A stretch of 64,000 nucleotides of DNA from Pelagibacterium xiamenense (GTDB taxonomy: Bacteria > Pseudomonadota > Alphaproteobacteria > Rhizobiales > Devosiaceae), in assembly GCF_021166475.1 (NCBI RefSeq), contig NZ_JAJOYS010000001.1, positions 1,054,001 through 1,118,000 on the forward strand, written 5' to 3'. The position numbers were made by a program, and so were the translations under genes. This document shows, piece by piece, positions 54,432-62,330 of the stretch (within the stretch, counting starts at the first letter, position 1; every line of letters starts with the position of its first letter). The notes beneath the pieces were generated by a model. It ran no database searches and had not been told where the DNA came from. It saw only the letters and a program-made list of their open reading frames with translations.

Positions 54432-55382
54432 ATGCGTGCCCCACAGAAAGACCCGCAAACGATTGAAGAGGCCGCCGCGATCCTGCGGTCGGGCAGGTTG
54501 TGCGCTTTTGCCACGGAGACAGTCTACGGGCTGGGCGCGGACGCCACCAATTCGGACGCGGTGCTCGCGATTTACGAGACCAAGGGCCGTCCGCGCTTCA
54601 ATCCCTTGATCTGCCACTGCCCCGATATGGCGATGGCGCGGAAGATTGCGGTCTTCAACCCGGTTGCCCAAGCGCTGGCCGACCGCTTCTGGCCCGGCCC
54701 GATGACGCTGGTGCTGCCGCTCGCGACAGATGCGGGGCTTTCGGACCTCGTGACCGCCGGGCTTGAGACCGTCGCGCTGCGTATTCCCGGGCACGAAGCC
54801 GCGCGAAACCTCGTCGCCGCGGTAGGGCGCCCGGTGGCAGCACCCTCGGCCAACCCCTCGGGCAGGCTTTCGCCCACGACCGCCGAAGCGGTGCGGGCGG
54901 GGTTCGGCGGCCGCGTGCCGGTGCTCGACGGCGGCCCGTGCGAGGCGGGGCTTGAATCGACGATCCTCGCGGTCGAGGGCGAGGCCGTCACCCAGCTGCG
55001 CGCCGGCGCGCTGGCGCGCGAGACGGTGGAGGCGGCGTTGGGGATCGCCGTGCCGACCGCTGGGCACGACGCGGCGATTGCCGCGCCGGGAATGCTCCTG
55101 AGCCATTATGCGCCCAACGCCGGGGTGCGGCTCAACGCGGAAAGCCCCGCGCCGGGGGAGGCCTATCTCGGCTTTGGCGGGTTTGCGGGCGACGGCGCAC
55201 GCGCAGCGCTCAACCTCTCGCCTGCGGGCGATCTGCACGAGGCCGCGCGCAACCTCTTTTCGTTCCTCGCCCGGCTCGACGCTTCAGGTGCGGGAAAAAT
55301 CGCCGTAGCGCCCATCCCGGTGACGGGCCTGGGCGAAGCGATCAACGATCGGCTGGAGCGCGCCGCAGCGCCGCGGCGATAG
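54432..55382 (+). CDS. L-threonylcarbamoyladenylate synthase, Sua5 form
   Basis: This enzyme makes threonylcarbamoyl-AMP for the t6A37 tRNA modification. From ATG 54432 there are 316 residues: a YrdC domain (about 1-200; LCAFATETVYGLGADATNSD, KGRPRFNPLICHC, RFWPGPMTLVLPL, PVAAPSANPSGRLSPTTAEA) and a C-terminal Sua5 domain (LLSHYAPNAGVRLN to the end). The C-terminal domain distinguishes it from the short TsaC form. A TTG at 54375 would extend the start by 19 codons that lie close to the divergent histone-deacetylase gene. No clear ribosome site is visible. Confidence 0.93.
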   Translation: MRAPQKDPQTIEEAAAILRSGRLCAFATETVYGLGADATNSDAVLAIYETKGRPRFNPLICHCPDMAMARKIAVFNPVAQALADRFWPGPMTLVLPLATDAGLSDLVTAGLETVALRIPGHEAARNLVAAVGRPVAAPSANPSGRLSPTTAEAVRAGFGGRVPVLDGGPCEAGLESTILAVEGEAVTQLRAGALARETVEAALGIAVPTAGHDAAIAAPGMLLSHYAPNAGVRLNAESPAPGEAYLGFGGFAGDGARAALNLSPAGDLHEAARNLFSFLARLDASGAGKIAVAPIPVTGLGEAINDRLERAAAPRR

Positions 55383-55577
55383 ACCTGCCACTGCCGCCTT
55401 GTTTCGCACGCAATCGGCTGATAGTGTACAGCCACACGTTCGATGCTCTTAGCTACCTGATTTCCCGGCTATGCCGGTCACTTGGATACCTGATCTGCAA
55501 GACGTTGAGATCCTCGCATTGAGGATCGGCTTGCTTGCATAAGCGGCAAGAAAACCCTGCCACTGAAAGGATCCATC
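55383..55577 (+). promoter_or_regulatory. Cold-shock gene promoter and structured 5' leader
   Basis: TTGTTT (55399-55404) and TAGTGT (55422-55427) are 17 bases apart, a plausible promoter giving a leader of about 145 bases. TACCTGAT occurs twice, 33 bases apart (55454-55461, 55487-55494). A perfect hairpin GATCCTC/GAGGATC with a 5-base loop lies at 55509-55527, and AAAGGATC precedes the ATG. Long folded leaders are typical of temperature-sensitive cold-shock messages. Confidence 0.55.
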
Positions 55578-55784
55578 ATGGTTTCCGGCAAAGTCAAATT
55601 CTTCAACACCACCAAAGGCTTCGGCTTCATCCAGCCCGACCAGGGCGGCCAGGATGCATTCGTGCACATCTCGGCTGTCGAGCGCTCGGGTCTTTCGACG
55701 CTGGTCGAAGGCCAGGCGGTGACCTACGAACTGGAAAAGGGCCGCGACGGCCGCACCTCGGCGGTGAACATCCAGGAAGCCTAA
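55578..55784 (+). CDS. cspA: Cold shock protein, CspA family
   Basis: The 68-residue single cold-shock domain protein has its RNA-binding motifs in VKFFNTTKGFGFIQPDQ (RNP1) and QDAFVHISAVERSG (RNP2). It binds single-stranded RNA and acts as an RNA chaperone. AAAGGA lies 8-9 bases before the ATG, behind a long leader, and a strong terminator follows 9 bases after the stop, so it is a single-gene transcript. The start-up under cold shock is inferred. Confidence 0.96.
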   Translation: MVSGKVKFFNTTKGFGFIQPDQGGQDAFVHISAVERSGLSTLVEGQAVTYELEKGRDGRTSAVNIQEA

Positions 55785-55792
55785 GGCTTGCG

Positions 55793-55817
55793 AAGGCCGC
55801 CTCCGGGCGGCCTTTTT
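55793..55817 (+). terminator. Rho-independent terminator of the cold-shock gene
   Basis: A perfect 9-bp stem, AAGGCCGCC (55793-55801) and GGCGGCCTT (55806-55814), with a TCCG loop, runs straight into TTTTT. It begins 9 bases after the cspA stop codon. Confidence 0.92.
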
Positions 55818-55839
55818 CATTTTTAAGGCGTTTGAACCG

Positions 55840-56049
55840 ATGACCAAAGTCAGTCCGCAGCGCAAGACGCTCGAGATGGAAGCTCGCCAGCGCGAGGCGC
55901 TCCGCCAGGAGGAACTGGTTTTGGAAGCGACCCGTGCCAAAACCGCCCGCCTGCGCGCCCTGCGACTCGAAAAAGAAGCCCAGGACCAAATAGACCGCGC
56001 AGCCGCCGGCCCCGTCCGCCGCGCGCGTAAAAAGCCCGCTCGCGGGTAA
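55840..56049 (+). CDS. Small charged helical protein
   Basis: The 69-residue protein has a continuous amphipathic, coiled-coil-like helix (EMEARQREALRQEELVLEAT, AKTARLRALRLEKEAQDQID) and a basic tail (RRARKKPARG). There is no signal or membrane segment. It lies 23 bases after the cold-shock terminator and would need its own promoter or read-through. Similar small proteins occur after csp genes in rhizobia as far as I recall; the function is unknown. Confidence 0.6.
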   Translation: MTKVSPQRKTLEMEARQREALRQEELVLEATRAKTARLRALRLEKEAQDQIDRAAAGPVRRARKKPARG

Positions 56050-56808
56050 ACTCCCCCTAAGCAGACACACCTATTTGTCCGGCGGCCCTTGGGTCCCGGT
56101 GTCAAACAGCGTGGACGGTATGCGGCGAGACGATGCCTCATACTGATAATTTAGATGCGAGGCCCGCCTCGCCGCATACATCCGGGATTTTAGGCTTGGC
56201 GTCCGCTCGGGCTGGGGCCAATCCCCGCCAGGTTTCCCCGGTGACCACAGGATCGCTGTGGCTGGCCTCGGTGACGTTCGGACCTCCGCTGGGACGACTC
56301 CCATCGGACCCGGACCGGTCCCGCCCAAACGTTCGTTGCGCTCGCGCCCATAAAAGCGGGTCCGTAACGCGCATCATAGGCGAGGTTTGAGAGGCGGGGA
56401 TAAGTTTGCTCTGGCAGCCTTCAGTTGCGCTGGAAACCTCCTCCCATGCGCTTCGTCAGCTCCGCTGGCCCTCTGGGGGCGGCAGGAGGGCTTTGGTGGT
56501 GTTTTCGGGGCGTGAACAGGAAGCTCCCGGTGTTTTCCGTTCGGCGCGAAATAGGGATTGACCGTCGTGCCGACAATCTGCAATGGCTTTGTCGACAAAT
56601 AAAATACAGATGCCGTGGCGTGGCGCGGGTAGTCGGCCCCGACCCTCTGCGAGCGCGAGAAGGAGCTGCCCATGTGGGCCGTCATGATACCTGCCGTCAC
56701 CGGGGCACATTCAAAAACGACGGCAGTTGGATGCGACCGACTCGGCAGAACATATTCGCCTGTGGGGCGGGCGTTTCGAAGAACACTTAGTTTTCAGGAA
56801 GATACGCA
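56050..56808. other. Long apparently non-coding region with strong dyads
   Basis: In these 759 bases no ORF on either strand has convincing protein character. At 56119-56129 and 56168-56178 there is an 11-bp perfect inverted repeat (TATGCGGCGAG / CTCGCCGCATA), with an inner GCCTC/GAGGC stem. A second hairpin lies nearby (CCACAG GATCG CTGTGG, near 56242-56258). A 12-bp palindrome TTTGTCGACAAA is at 56588-56599. It may contain one or more structured RNAs or the control region of the downstream catabolic genes. I find no tmRNA, RNase P or SRP RNA signature. Confidence 0.4.
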
Positions 56809-58050
56809 ATGACATCCCGTGACATCGTGGTGATCGGCGCCGGCGTGGTCGGGCTTTCGGTCGCATTGGCGCTGCAGGCGCGCGGGCGCGACGTCACCGT
56901 CATCGACCGCACCGGACCGGGGGCAGGGGCTTCGGCTGGCAATGCGGGGGCGTTTGCGTTTTCCGACATCATTCCGTTGGCGACGCCGGGCATCATGCGC
57001 AAGGCACCCAAATGGCTCATTGATCCGCTGGGTCCGCTGAGCGTGCCTCCACAATATGCGCTAAAGATCACCCCGTGGCTTTTGCGGTTCTGGCGGGCGA
57101 GTTGGCCCGACCGCTACGCCGCGGCGGTAACGGCGCAAAGCGCACTGATGCAGCTGTCGCGGGACGCCCTTGCGCGGCAGATTACAGCGTACGGGCTCGA
57201 GGGGATGATCCGGCGCGAAGGCCAGTTGCAGCTTTATGAAGGCGCGCGGGAGTTCGAAGCGAGCATGCCGGGGTGGCAATTGCGAAAAGAGGCGGGAATC
57301 GCCTTCGAACACCTTGAGGGGCCTGAGACGATTGCGCGGGTGCAGCCGGGGATCGCGGCGCGGTTTACCCATGCAGGATATACGCCGGACTGGATGAACG
57401 TCACCGATCCGCTCGTCTGGACGCGGACGCTGGCCGATAGGTTCGTCGCGGGCGGCGGGGCGGTGGAGACCGCGAGCGTGCGGGGGATAGCGGCGGATGG
57501 CGGCGCGGCGCGGATCGAAACGGATGCGGGTGAGATTGCCTCCGGGCACGTCGTGGTGAGTGCAGGGGCCTGGTCGCGGCAATTGGCGCGGCAACTCGGG
57601 CACGACGTGCCGCTCGAAACCGAGCGGGGATATAATACGACGCTGCCCGAAGGGGCGTTTCCGCTTAAAACGCATCTGACGTTTGGCGGGCACGGCTTTG
57701 TCGTCACGCGCATCGGCAAGGGCGTGCGCGTGGGCGGGGCGGTGGAGCTCGGTGGACTCGATCTGCCACCCAATTACAAACGCGCCGAGGCGATGCTCAC
57801 AAAGGCCGCGGGCTTCCTGCCGGACCTCAAAACCGGTGGGGGAACGCAGTGGATGGGCTTCCGGCCCTCGATGCCCGACAGTCTGCCGGTGATTTCTTCC
57901 GCGCCTGGGGTGGACGGTGTGACCTACGCCTTCGGGCACGGGCATCTTGGCTTGACGCAATCGGCGGGGACAGGCGAGCTTGTTGCGCAGATGGTGTGCG
58001 GCGAAACGCCGAATATCGATATGGCGCCCTTCCGGGCGGATAGGTTTTAA
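56809..58050 (+). CDS. FAD-dependent D-amino-acid dehydrogenase (DadA-like)
   Basis: The 413-residue flavoprotein has the dinucleotide-binding motif IVVIGAGVVGLSVALALQAR and the DAO-family C-terminal block (FGHGHLGLTQSAGTGELVAQ). It probably oxidises a D-amino acid or D-hydroxyproline to the imino acid. The gene directly downstream, two bases later, is a hydroxyproline/proline epimerase. This fits the hydroxyproline route, in which L-4-hydroxyproline is epimerised to the D form and then oxidised. The deaminase and semialdehyde dehydrogenase that would complete that route are not in the window. Confidence 0.9.
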   Translation: MTSRDIVVIGAGVVGLSVALALQARGRDVTVIDRTGPGAGASAGNAGAFAFSDIIPLATPGIMRKAPKWLIDPLGPLSVPPQYALKITPWLLRFWRASWPDRYAAAVTAQSALMQLSRDALARQITAYGLEGMIRREGQLQLYEGAREFEASMPGWQLRKEAGIAFEHLEGPETIARVQPGIAARFTHAGYTPDWMNVTDPLVWTRTLADRFVAGGGAVETASVRGIAADGGAARIETDAGEIASGHVVVSAGAWSRQLARQLGHDVPLETERGYNTTLPEGAFPLKTHLTFGGHGFVVTRIGKGVRVGGAVELGGLDLPPNYKRAEAMLTKAAGFLPDLKTGGGTQWMGFRPSMPDSLPVISSAPGVDGVTYAFGHGHLGLTQSAGTGELVAQMVCGETPNIDMAPFRADRF

Positions 58051-58052
58051 AA

Positions 58053-59051
58053 ATGATCCATACGTTTCAGTGCATTGACGGGCACACATGCGGCAATCCA
58101 GTGCGGCTTGTGTCCGGTGGCGGGCCGCGGCTCGAGGGCGCGACCATGCTCGAAAAGCGGGCGCATTTCCTCGCCGAATTCGACTGGATCCGCACCGCGC
58201 TGATGTTCGAGCCGCGCGGACACGACATGATGTCGGGTTCGATCCTCTATCCGCCGACGCGGGAGGATTGCGATATTGCGATCCTCTTTATCGAAACCTC
58301 GGGCTGCCTGCCCATGTGCGGGCACGGCACCATCGGCACTGTGACGATGGCGCTCGAAAACGGGCTGGTGACGCCGCGCGAGCCGGGGGTCTTGCGGCTC
58401 GATACACCGGCGGGGCTGGTAGTGGCCGAATATCGGCAGGAAGGCCGGTTTATCGAAGAGGTGCGGCTGACCAACGTACCCTCTTTCCTTTATGCCACCG
58501 ATCTGAGCGCCGAAGTGCCGGGGCTGGGGGAGGTCCGTGTGGATGTGGCATTCGGAGGCAACTTCTACGCCATTGTCGACCCGCAGGAAGCTTTCCGCGA
58601 TATGGCGGATTACCGGGCGGTGGACTTGATCGGCTGGTCGCCGCAGCTGCGCGCGGCGCTCAACGAGAAATACGACTTCGTACACCCCGAAAAGCCGCAG
58701 ATTTCGGGGCTGAGTCACATCCTCTGGACCGGCGTGCCGACCGAGCCGGGGGCGACGGCGCGCAATGCGGTGTTTTATGGCGACAAGGCGATCGACCGCT
58801 CGCCGTGTGGAACGGGGACATCCGCGCGCATGGCGCAGTGGGCGGCCAAGGGCAAGCTCGCTGTTGGCGACGAGTTCATCCACGAATCCATCATCGGCTC
58901 GCTGTTCAAAGGGCGGGTCGAGCGCACAGCCAAGGTGGGGGATCGCGACGCTATCATTCCCTCGGTCGGCGGATGGGCGCGGATGACAGGATACAATACG
59001 ATCTTCGTCGACCCGCGCGATCCCTATGCGCACGGGTTTGTGGTGCGTTGA
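58053..59051 (+). CDS. 4-hydroxyproline epimerase / proline racemase family
   Basis: The 332-residue proline-racemase-fold enzyme inverts the alpha carbon through two catalytic cysteines. One lies in LPMCGHGTIG (Cys88) and the other in DRSPCGTGTSARMAQWAAKG. Keeping both Cys points to an epimerase or racemase rather than the Thr-containing dehydratase. The pairing with a D-amino-acid dehydrogenase favours 4-hydroxyproline 2-epimerase, but proline racemase activity is not excluded. It is translationally close (two-base gap) to that gene and converges on the sigma-54 regulator. Confidence 0.9.
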   Translation: MIHTFQCIDGHTCGNPVRLVSGGGPRLEGATMLEKRAHFLAEFDWIRTALMFEPRGHDMMSGSILYPPTREDCDIAILFIETSGCLPMCGHGTIGTVTMALENGLVTPREPGVLRLDTPAGLVVAEYRQEGRFIEEVRLTNVPSFLYATDLSAEVPGLGEVRVDVAFGGNFYAIVDPQEAFRDMADYRAVDLIGWSPQLRAALNEKYDFVHPEKPQISGLSHILWTGVPTEPGATARNAVFYGDKAIDRSPCGTGTSARMAQWAAKGKLAVGDEFIHESIIGSLFKGRVERTAKVGDRDAIIPSVGGWARMTGYNTIFVDPRDPYAHGFVVR

Positions 59052-59058
59052 GGGGCGC

Positions 59059-60468
59059 TCACCCGCTCAGATCGTACCGCTTGAGCTTTTCGTAGAACTG
59101 GCTGCGTGAGACGCCGAGCAGACGGGCGGCGACGGACTTCTGGCCGTTGGCCCGCTTGAGGGCGTCGATCATCGCCTCGCGTTCGGCACGGGCGCGGGCA
59201 TCGGCGAGCTCCGGACCATCCTTGAACGCCGTGCGTGTCACGGGGCGCGGCATGGCGCGGGCGATGATCTCGGCGTTCAGGGATTCGGTCGGCGCGATGG
59301 CAGCGGCGCGTTCGAGCGTGTTGCGCAGTTCGCGGACATTGCCGGGCCAGTCATGCTGGCGGAGGAGGGCGACGGCGTCGGGCTCAAGGCTCCAGCCGGC
59401 CATGTCTTCGGCGCGGGGGATGGTTTCAAGGAGACGCTCGCAGATGGGGCCGACATCCTCGAGGCGGTCGCGCAAGGGTGGGACGTTCACCGTGAGGACA
59501 GCGATACGGTAGTAGAGGTCGGCGCGGAATTTGCGTTCTGCCATCAACTGATCGAGATCCTGGGAGGTGGCGGCGATGATGCGGACATCGATCTTTTTGA
59601 CCGCGTTCGAGCCCAGGGCCTCGATCTCGCCCTCCTGCAGGACGCGCAGGAACTTGGCCTGGATCGAAAGCGGCATGTCGCCGATTTCATCGAGAAAAAG
59701 CGTGCCGCCATGCGCGAGTTCGAACTTGCCCTTGCGCTGCTTTTTCTCCGCGCCCGTAAAAGCGCCCGGGGCGACGCCGAAAAATTCGGATTCGAGCAGC
59801 GATTCGGGGATCGCAGCCATGTTGACGGCGACGAACGGCCCCTCGGCGCGGTCGGAAGCCTGATGCAGGGCGTGGGCGAGGAGCTCCTTGCCCGTGCCGG
59901 TTTCCCCCAGCAGCAGCGCCGGGCCGTCGCGCAGGGCAAAGCGGCGAATCTGGGCCTTGAGGTCCTGGACGAGCTCGCTCGTGCCAACGAAATTGGAGAG
60001 GGAGTATTTGGTTTCGCGCTCGCGGGTCAGCGCCGCCTGCGCGCGAGAAAGCTGGCGCTGCAGGCTCTCAACCTTTTTGAGGATCGGCGCGAGGTAGTCG
60101 ACATTGTCGTAGAAGACGAACCCGATGGCGCCCTGAACAACGCCGCCCTCGTCCTTCAATGGAATGCGGCAGACGACGAACTGGCGGTCGTCGAACTGCA
60201 TGATGTCGAGAAGGCTCGGGCGCCCGGTGCGGACGACACGGCGCAGTTGCGAATGCGGGAGTACGTCTTCGACCGGACGGCCCACAGGGTCGTAGTCATC
60301 TGCGAGCTTTAAAAGCCGCCGGTAGCGGCCGTCCAGCCAGACGATGCGCGCATCCGCGTCCACCATGATCGCGCCTTCGAAATACTCCCGGAGCATGTCG
60401 AACGCCCCCATGGCGGCGGCGACAAGGGCAGGCGGTGTGTTGCCGGACGGGCCGGTAGAACTGGTCAT
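59059..60468 (-). CDS. Sigma-54-dependent transcriptional activator (PAS-AAA-Fis)
   Basis: The 469-residue enhancer-binding protein has an N-terminal PAS sensor (about 15-140; DMLREYFEGAIMVDADARIV), a short coiled coil, and then the AAA+ domain. In it, Walker A is GETGTGKELLAHAL, the sigma-54 loop GAFTGA is intact and Walker B is GGTLFLDEIGD. The C-terminal Fis helix-turn-helix is NGQKSVAARLLGVSRSQFYE. It should activate a -24/-12 promoter; a matching element and two palindromes lie upstream of the divergent operon. Its own small-molecule signal is unknown. Confidence 0.94.
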   Translation of the reverse strand: MTSSTGPSGNTPPALVAAAMGAFDMLREYFEGAIMVDADARIVWLDGRYRRLLKLADDYDPVGRPVEDVLPHSQLRRVVRTGRPSLLDIMQFDDRQFVVCRIPLKDEGGVVQGAIGFVFYDNVDYLAPILKKVESLQRQLSRAQAALTRERETKYSLSNFVGTSELVQDLKAQIRRFALRDGPALLLGETGTGKELLAHALHQASDRAEGPFVAVNMAAIPESLLESEFFGVAPGAFTGAEKKQRKGKFELAHGGTLFLDEIGDMPLSIQAKFLRVLQEGEIEALGSNAVKKIDVRIIAATSQDLDQLMAERKFRADLYYRIAVLTVNVPPLRDRLEDVGPICERLLETIPRAEDMAGWSLEPDAVALLRQHDWPGNVRELRNTLERAAAIAPTESLNAEIIARAMPRPVTRTAFKDGPELADARARAEREAMIDALKRANGQKSVAARLLGVSRSQFYEKLKRYDLSG

Positions 60469-60567
60469 GCTCGGTTCTCCTCGTCCCGAGGCTACTCCCC
60501 CGATGCCCGACCCGCAACTGCGTGCGTTCTCATAAGCATCCGCTCGTGATCCACGTGGCGGTCGGGG

Positions 60568-60607
60568 TGTCCGGGTGGGCGGACAGACGTGTCCGGCGCG
60601 CCGGACA
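60568..60607. promoter_or_regulatory. Two upstream activator sites (18-bp palindromes)
   Basis: TGTCCGnnnnnnCGGACA occurs at 60568-60585 and 60590-60607. The second copy lies inside a larger perfect palindrome at 60586-60611. The centres are 22 bp apart, two helical turns, so two dimers would sit on the same face. They lie about 100 bases before the -24 element and about 100 bases from the start of the regulator gene itself. Confidence 0.7.
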
Positions 60608-60706
60608 CGTCATCCCCGCAGGATCGAGGGGGAGCCGCGTTCTCTATGAGCCGCCATGGCCGCAAGTCCTTGTCTGAGGGCCGTTCTCGCGGGGGCAGGC
60701 CAGACT

Positions 60707-60722
60707 TGGCACGGTCCTTGAT
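60707..60722 (+). promoter_or_regulatory. Sigma-54 (-24/-12) promoter
   Basis: TGGCACGGTCCTTGAT matches the consensus TGGCACG-N4-TTGC(A/T) except that the C of the -12 GC is an A. Transcription would begin near 60733, between it and the GTG of the dehydrogenase gene. The activator gene and its likely sites are immediately upstream. Confidence 0.7.
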
Positions 60723-60786
60723 AGGTATGTCGGCAACAACGCGGATCGAAGAACGGTCTGGAACACACAAAAGGGATGGAGGCCCG

Positions 60787-61575
60787 GTGTCCGAGGACGT
60801 CGAACATCGTGTTGTGCTGGTCACCGGCGCAACGAGCGGAATAGGACTGGCGATCGCCAAGCGGTTCGCGGCGGCGGGGTATACGGTGGCGGTCAACGGC
60901 ATCGAGACCGATGCCGATGCGGCTCCTGCGCTTGCGGAAATTGCTGCCCAAGGCGGAAAGGCCGAGTATTTCGGCGCCGACCTCGCCGATGATGCCCAGG
61001 CCGAAGCGCTCGCGTGCAGGGTGATCGAGCGCCTGGGGCGCATCGATGTGCTCGTCAACAATGCCGGCATCCAGAAGGTTGCCGCCATCGAAGACTTCCC
61101 TTCAACTGACTGGCACCGCATCATCGCCATCAGCCTCGACAGCGCCTACCATACGATCCGCGCGGCACTGCCGGGGATGAAGCGCAACGGCTGGGGACGG
61201 ATCATCAATATCGCCTCCGCGCACGGGCTGCGGGCATCCGCGTATAAATCCGCCTATGTGGCGACCAAGCACGCCGTGGTCGGTCTCACAAAGACCGTCG
61301 CGCTCGAAGTCGCAGAGGCCGGGATTACCGCAAATGCCATATGCCCAGGCTATGTGTGGACACCGCTGGTCGCCGCGCAGGTGGCCGATCAGGCGCGCGT
61401 GCACAAGATGAGTGAGGAGGACGTGGTGCGGAATGTGATGCTCGCACCCCAGCCGACGAAGGCCTTTGTCCGGCCAGAGGAAATCGCTGAAATGGCGTAT
61501 TACCTCACCGGCGATTTGGCGCGCTCGATCACGGGGGCAGCGATTTCGATCGATGGAGGCTGGACGGCAAAATGA
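60787..61575 (+). CDS. 3-hydroxybutyrate dehydrogenase-like SDR
   Basis: The 262-residue short-chain dehydrogenase has its NAD site at VVLVTGATSGIGLAIAKRFA, NNAGIQKVAAIEDFP, catalytic Ser in NIASAHGL, and Tyr-x3-Lys in SAYVATKHAVVGLTKTVALE. The ending ITGAAISIDGGWTAK is that of D-3-hydroxybutyrate dehydrogenases, which make acetoacetate. A different hydroxyacid is possible, since it is coupled to an importer. GTG 60787 has GGAGG 4-5 bases before it and lies after the expected transcription start, whereas ATG 60727 does not. The stop overlaps the next gene (ATGA). Confidence 0.85.
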   Translation: MSEDVEHRVVLVTGATSGIGLAIAKRFAAAGYTVAVNGIETDADAAPALAEIAAQGGKAEYFGADLADDAQAEALACRVIERLGRIDVLVNNAGIQKVAAIEDFPSTDWHRIIAISLDSAYHTIRAALPGMKRNGWGRIINIASAHGLRASAYKSAYVATKHAVVGLTKTVALEVAEAGITANAICPGYVWTPLVAAQVADQARVHKMSEEDVVRNVMLAPQPTKAFVRPEEIAEMAYYLTGDLARSITGAAISIDGGWTAK

Positions 61576-62330
61576 CCGATACCGATCTCATCCTTTCGGC
61601 CAAGGGCATGACCAAGCAGTTCGCCGGGTTCATGGCGGTCAATAATGTCGATCTCAATGTGAGGCGCGGCACGATCCACGCGCTCATCGGGCCCAACGGG
61701 GCAGGCAAGACGACGTGCTTTAACCTCCTGACGAAATTCCTCCAGCCGACCGCCGGTTCGATCACTTTCAACGGGCGCGATATCACGACGCTCGCGGCGT
61801 CCGAGATCGCGCGGCTTGGGATGGTGCGCTCGTTTCAGATTTCCGCCGTGTTCCCCAAGCTCACAGTGCTCGAAAACGTCCGCGTCGCGCTGCAGCGGCG
61901 CCGGGGGCACAATTTCGACTTCTGGCGTGCGCAGACGGTGCTGGGGCAATTCAACGCCGAAGCGATGCGCCGGGTGGAAGAGGTCGGGCTGGCCGATTTC
62001 GCGCACCATACCGCCGACGAACTCTCCTACGGCCGCAAGCGGGCGCTCGAGATCGCGACGACGCTGGCGCTCGAACCCGAGATGCTCCTGCTCGACGAAC
62101 CTATGGCCGGGATGGCGCAGGCGGACGTCGAGCGCATCTCCGAACTCATCAAGCGGATCTCGGCAAACCGGACGATCCTGATGGTTGAGCACAATCTTTC
62201 CGTGGTCGCGGATCTTTCGAACACGATCACGGTGCTCGCGCGCGGGCAGGTGCTGGCCGAGGGCGATTACGCCACCATATCGAACGACGAGCGGGTCATC
62301 GAAGCGTATATCGGGGTGGGGCATGACTAG
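61572..62330 (+). CDS. Branched-chain-type ABC transporter ATP-binding protein (LivG-like)
   Basis: The 252-residue ABC ATPase has Walker A IGPNGAGKTTCFNLL, signature LSYGRKRALEIA (Ser-Tyr-Gly), Walker B EMLLLDEPMAGM and switch His in LMVEHNLSVV. The long insert after the Q-loop (FQISAVFPKLTVLENVRVAL) is typical of LivG. It powers uptake through the two permease subunits, which are not in the window. It overlaps the preceding dehydrogenase by four bases and the following livF by eight. Confidence 0.92.
   Translation: MTDTDLILSAKGMTKQFAGFMAVNNVDLNVRRGTIHALIGPNGAGKTTCFNLLTKFLQPTAGSITFNGRDITTLAASEIARLGMVRSFQISAVFPKLTVLENVRVALQRRRGHNFDFWRAQTVLGQFNAEAMRRVEEVGLADFAHHTADELSYGRKRALEIATTLALEPEMLLLDEPMAGMAQADVERISELIKRISANRTILMVEHNLSVVADLSNTITVLARGQVLAEGDYATISNDERVIEAYIGVGHD

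Noticed and set aside
56050-56400. tmRNA, RNase P RNA or SRP RNA in the structured region
   Set aside because: None of the diagnostic sequences (tag-peptide reading frame, GAGGAAAGTCCGGGC-like block, GGAAGGAAGCAGCC-like loop) is present on either strand.
56133-56790. Several 80-120-residue frames on both strands in the 759-base gap
   Set aside because: All are Arg/Pro/Gly/Ser-rich with no starts supported by ribosome sites, and they overlap each other.
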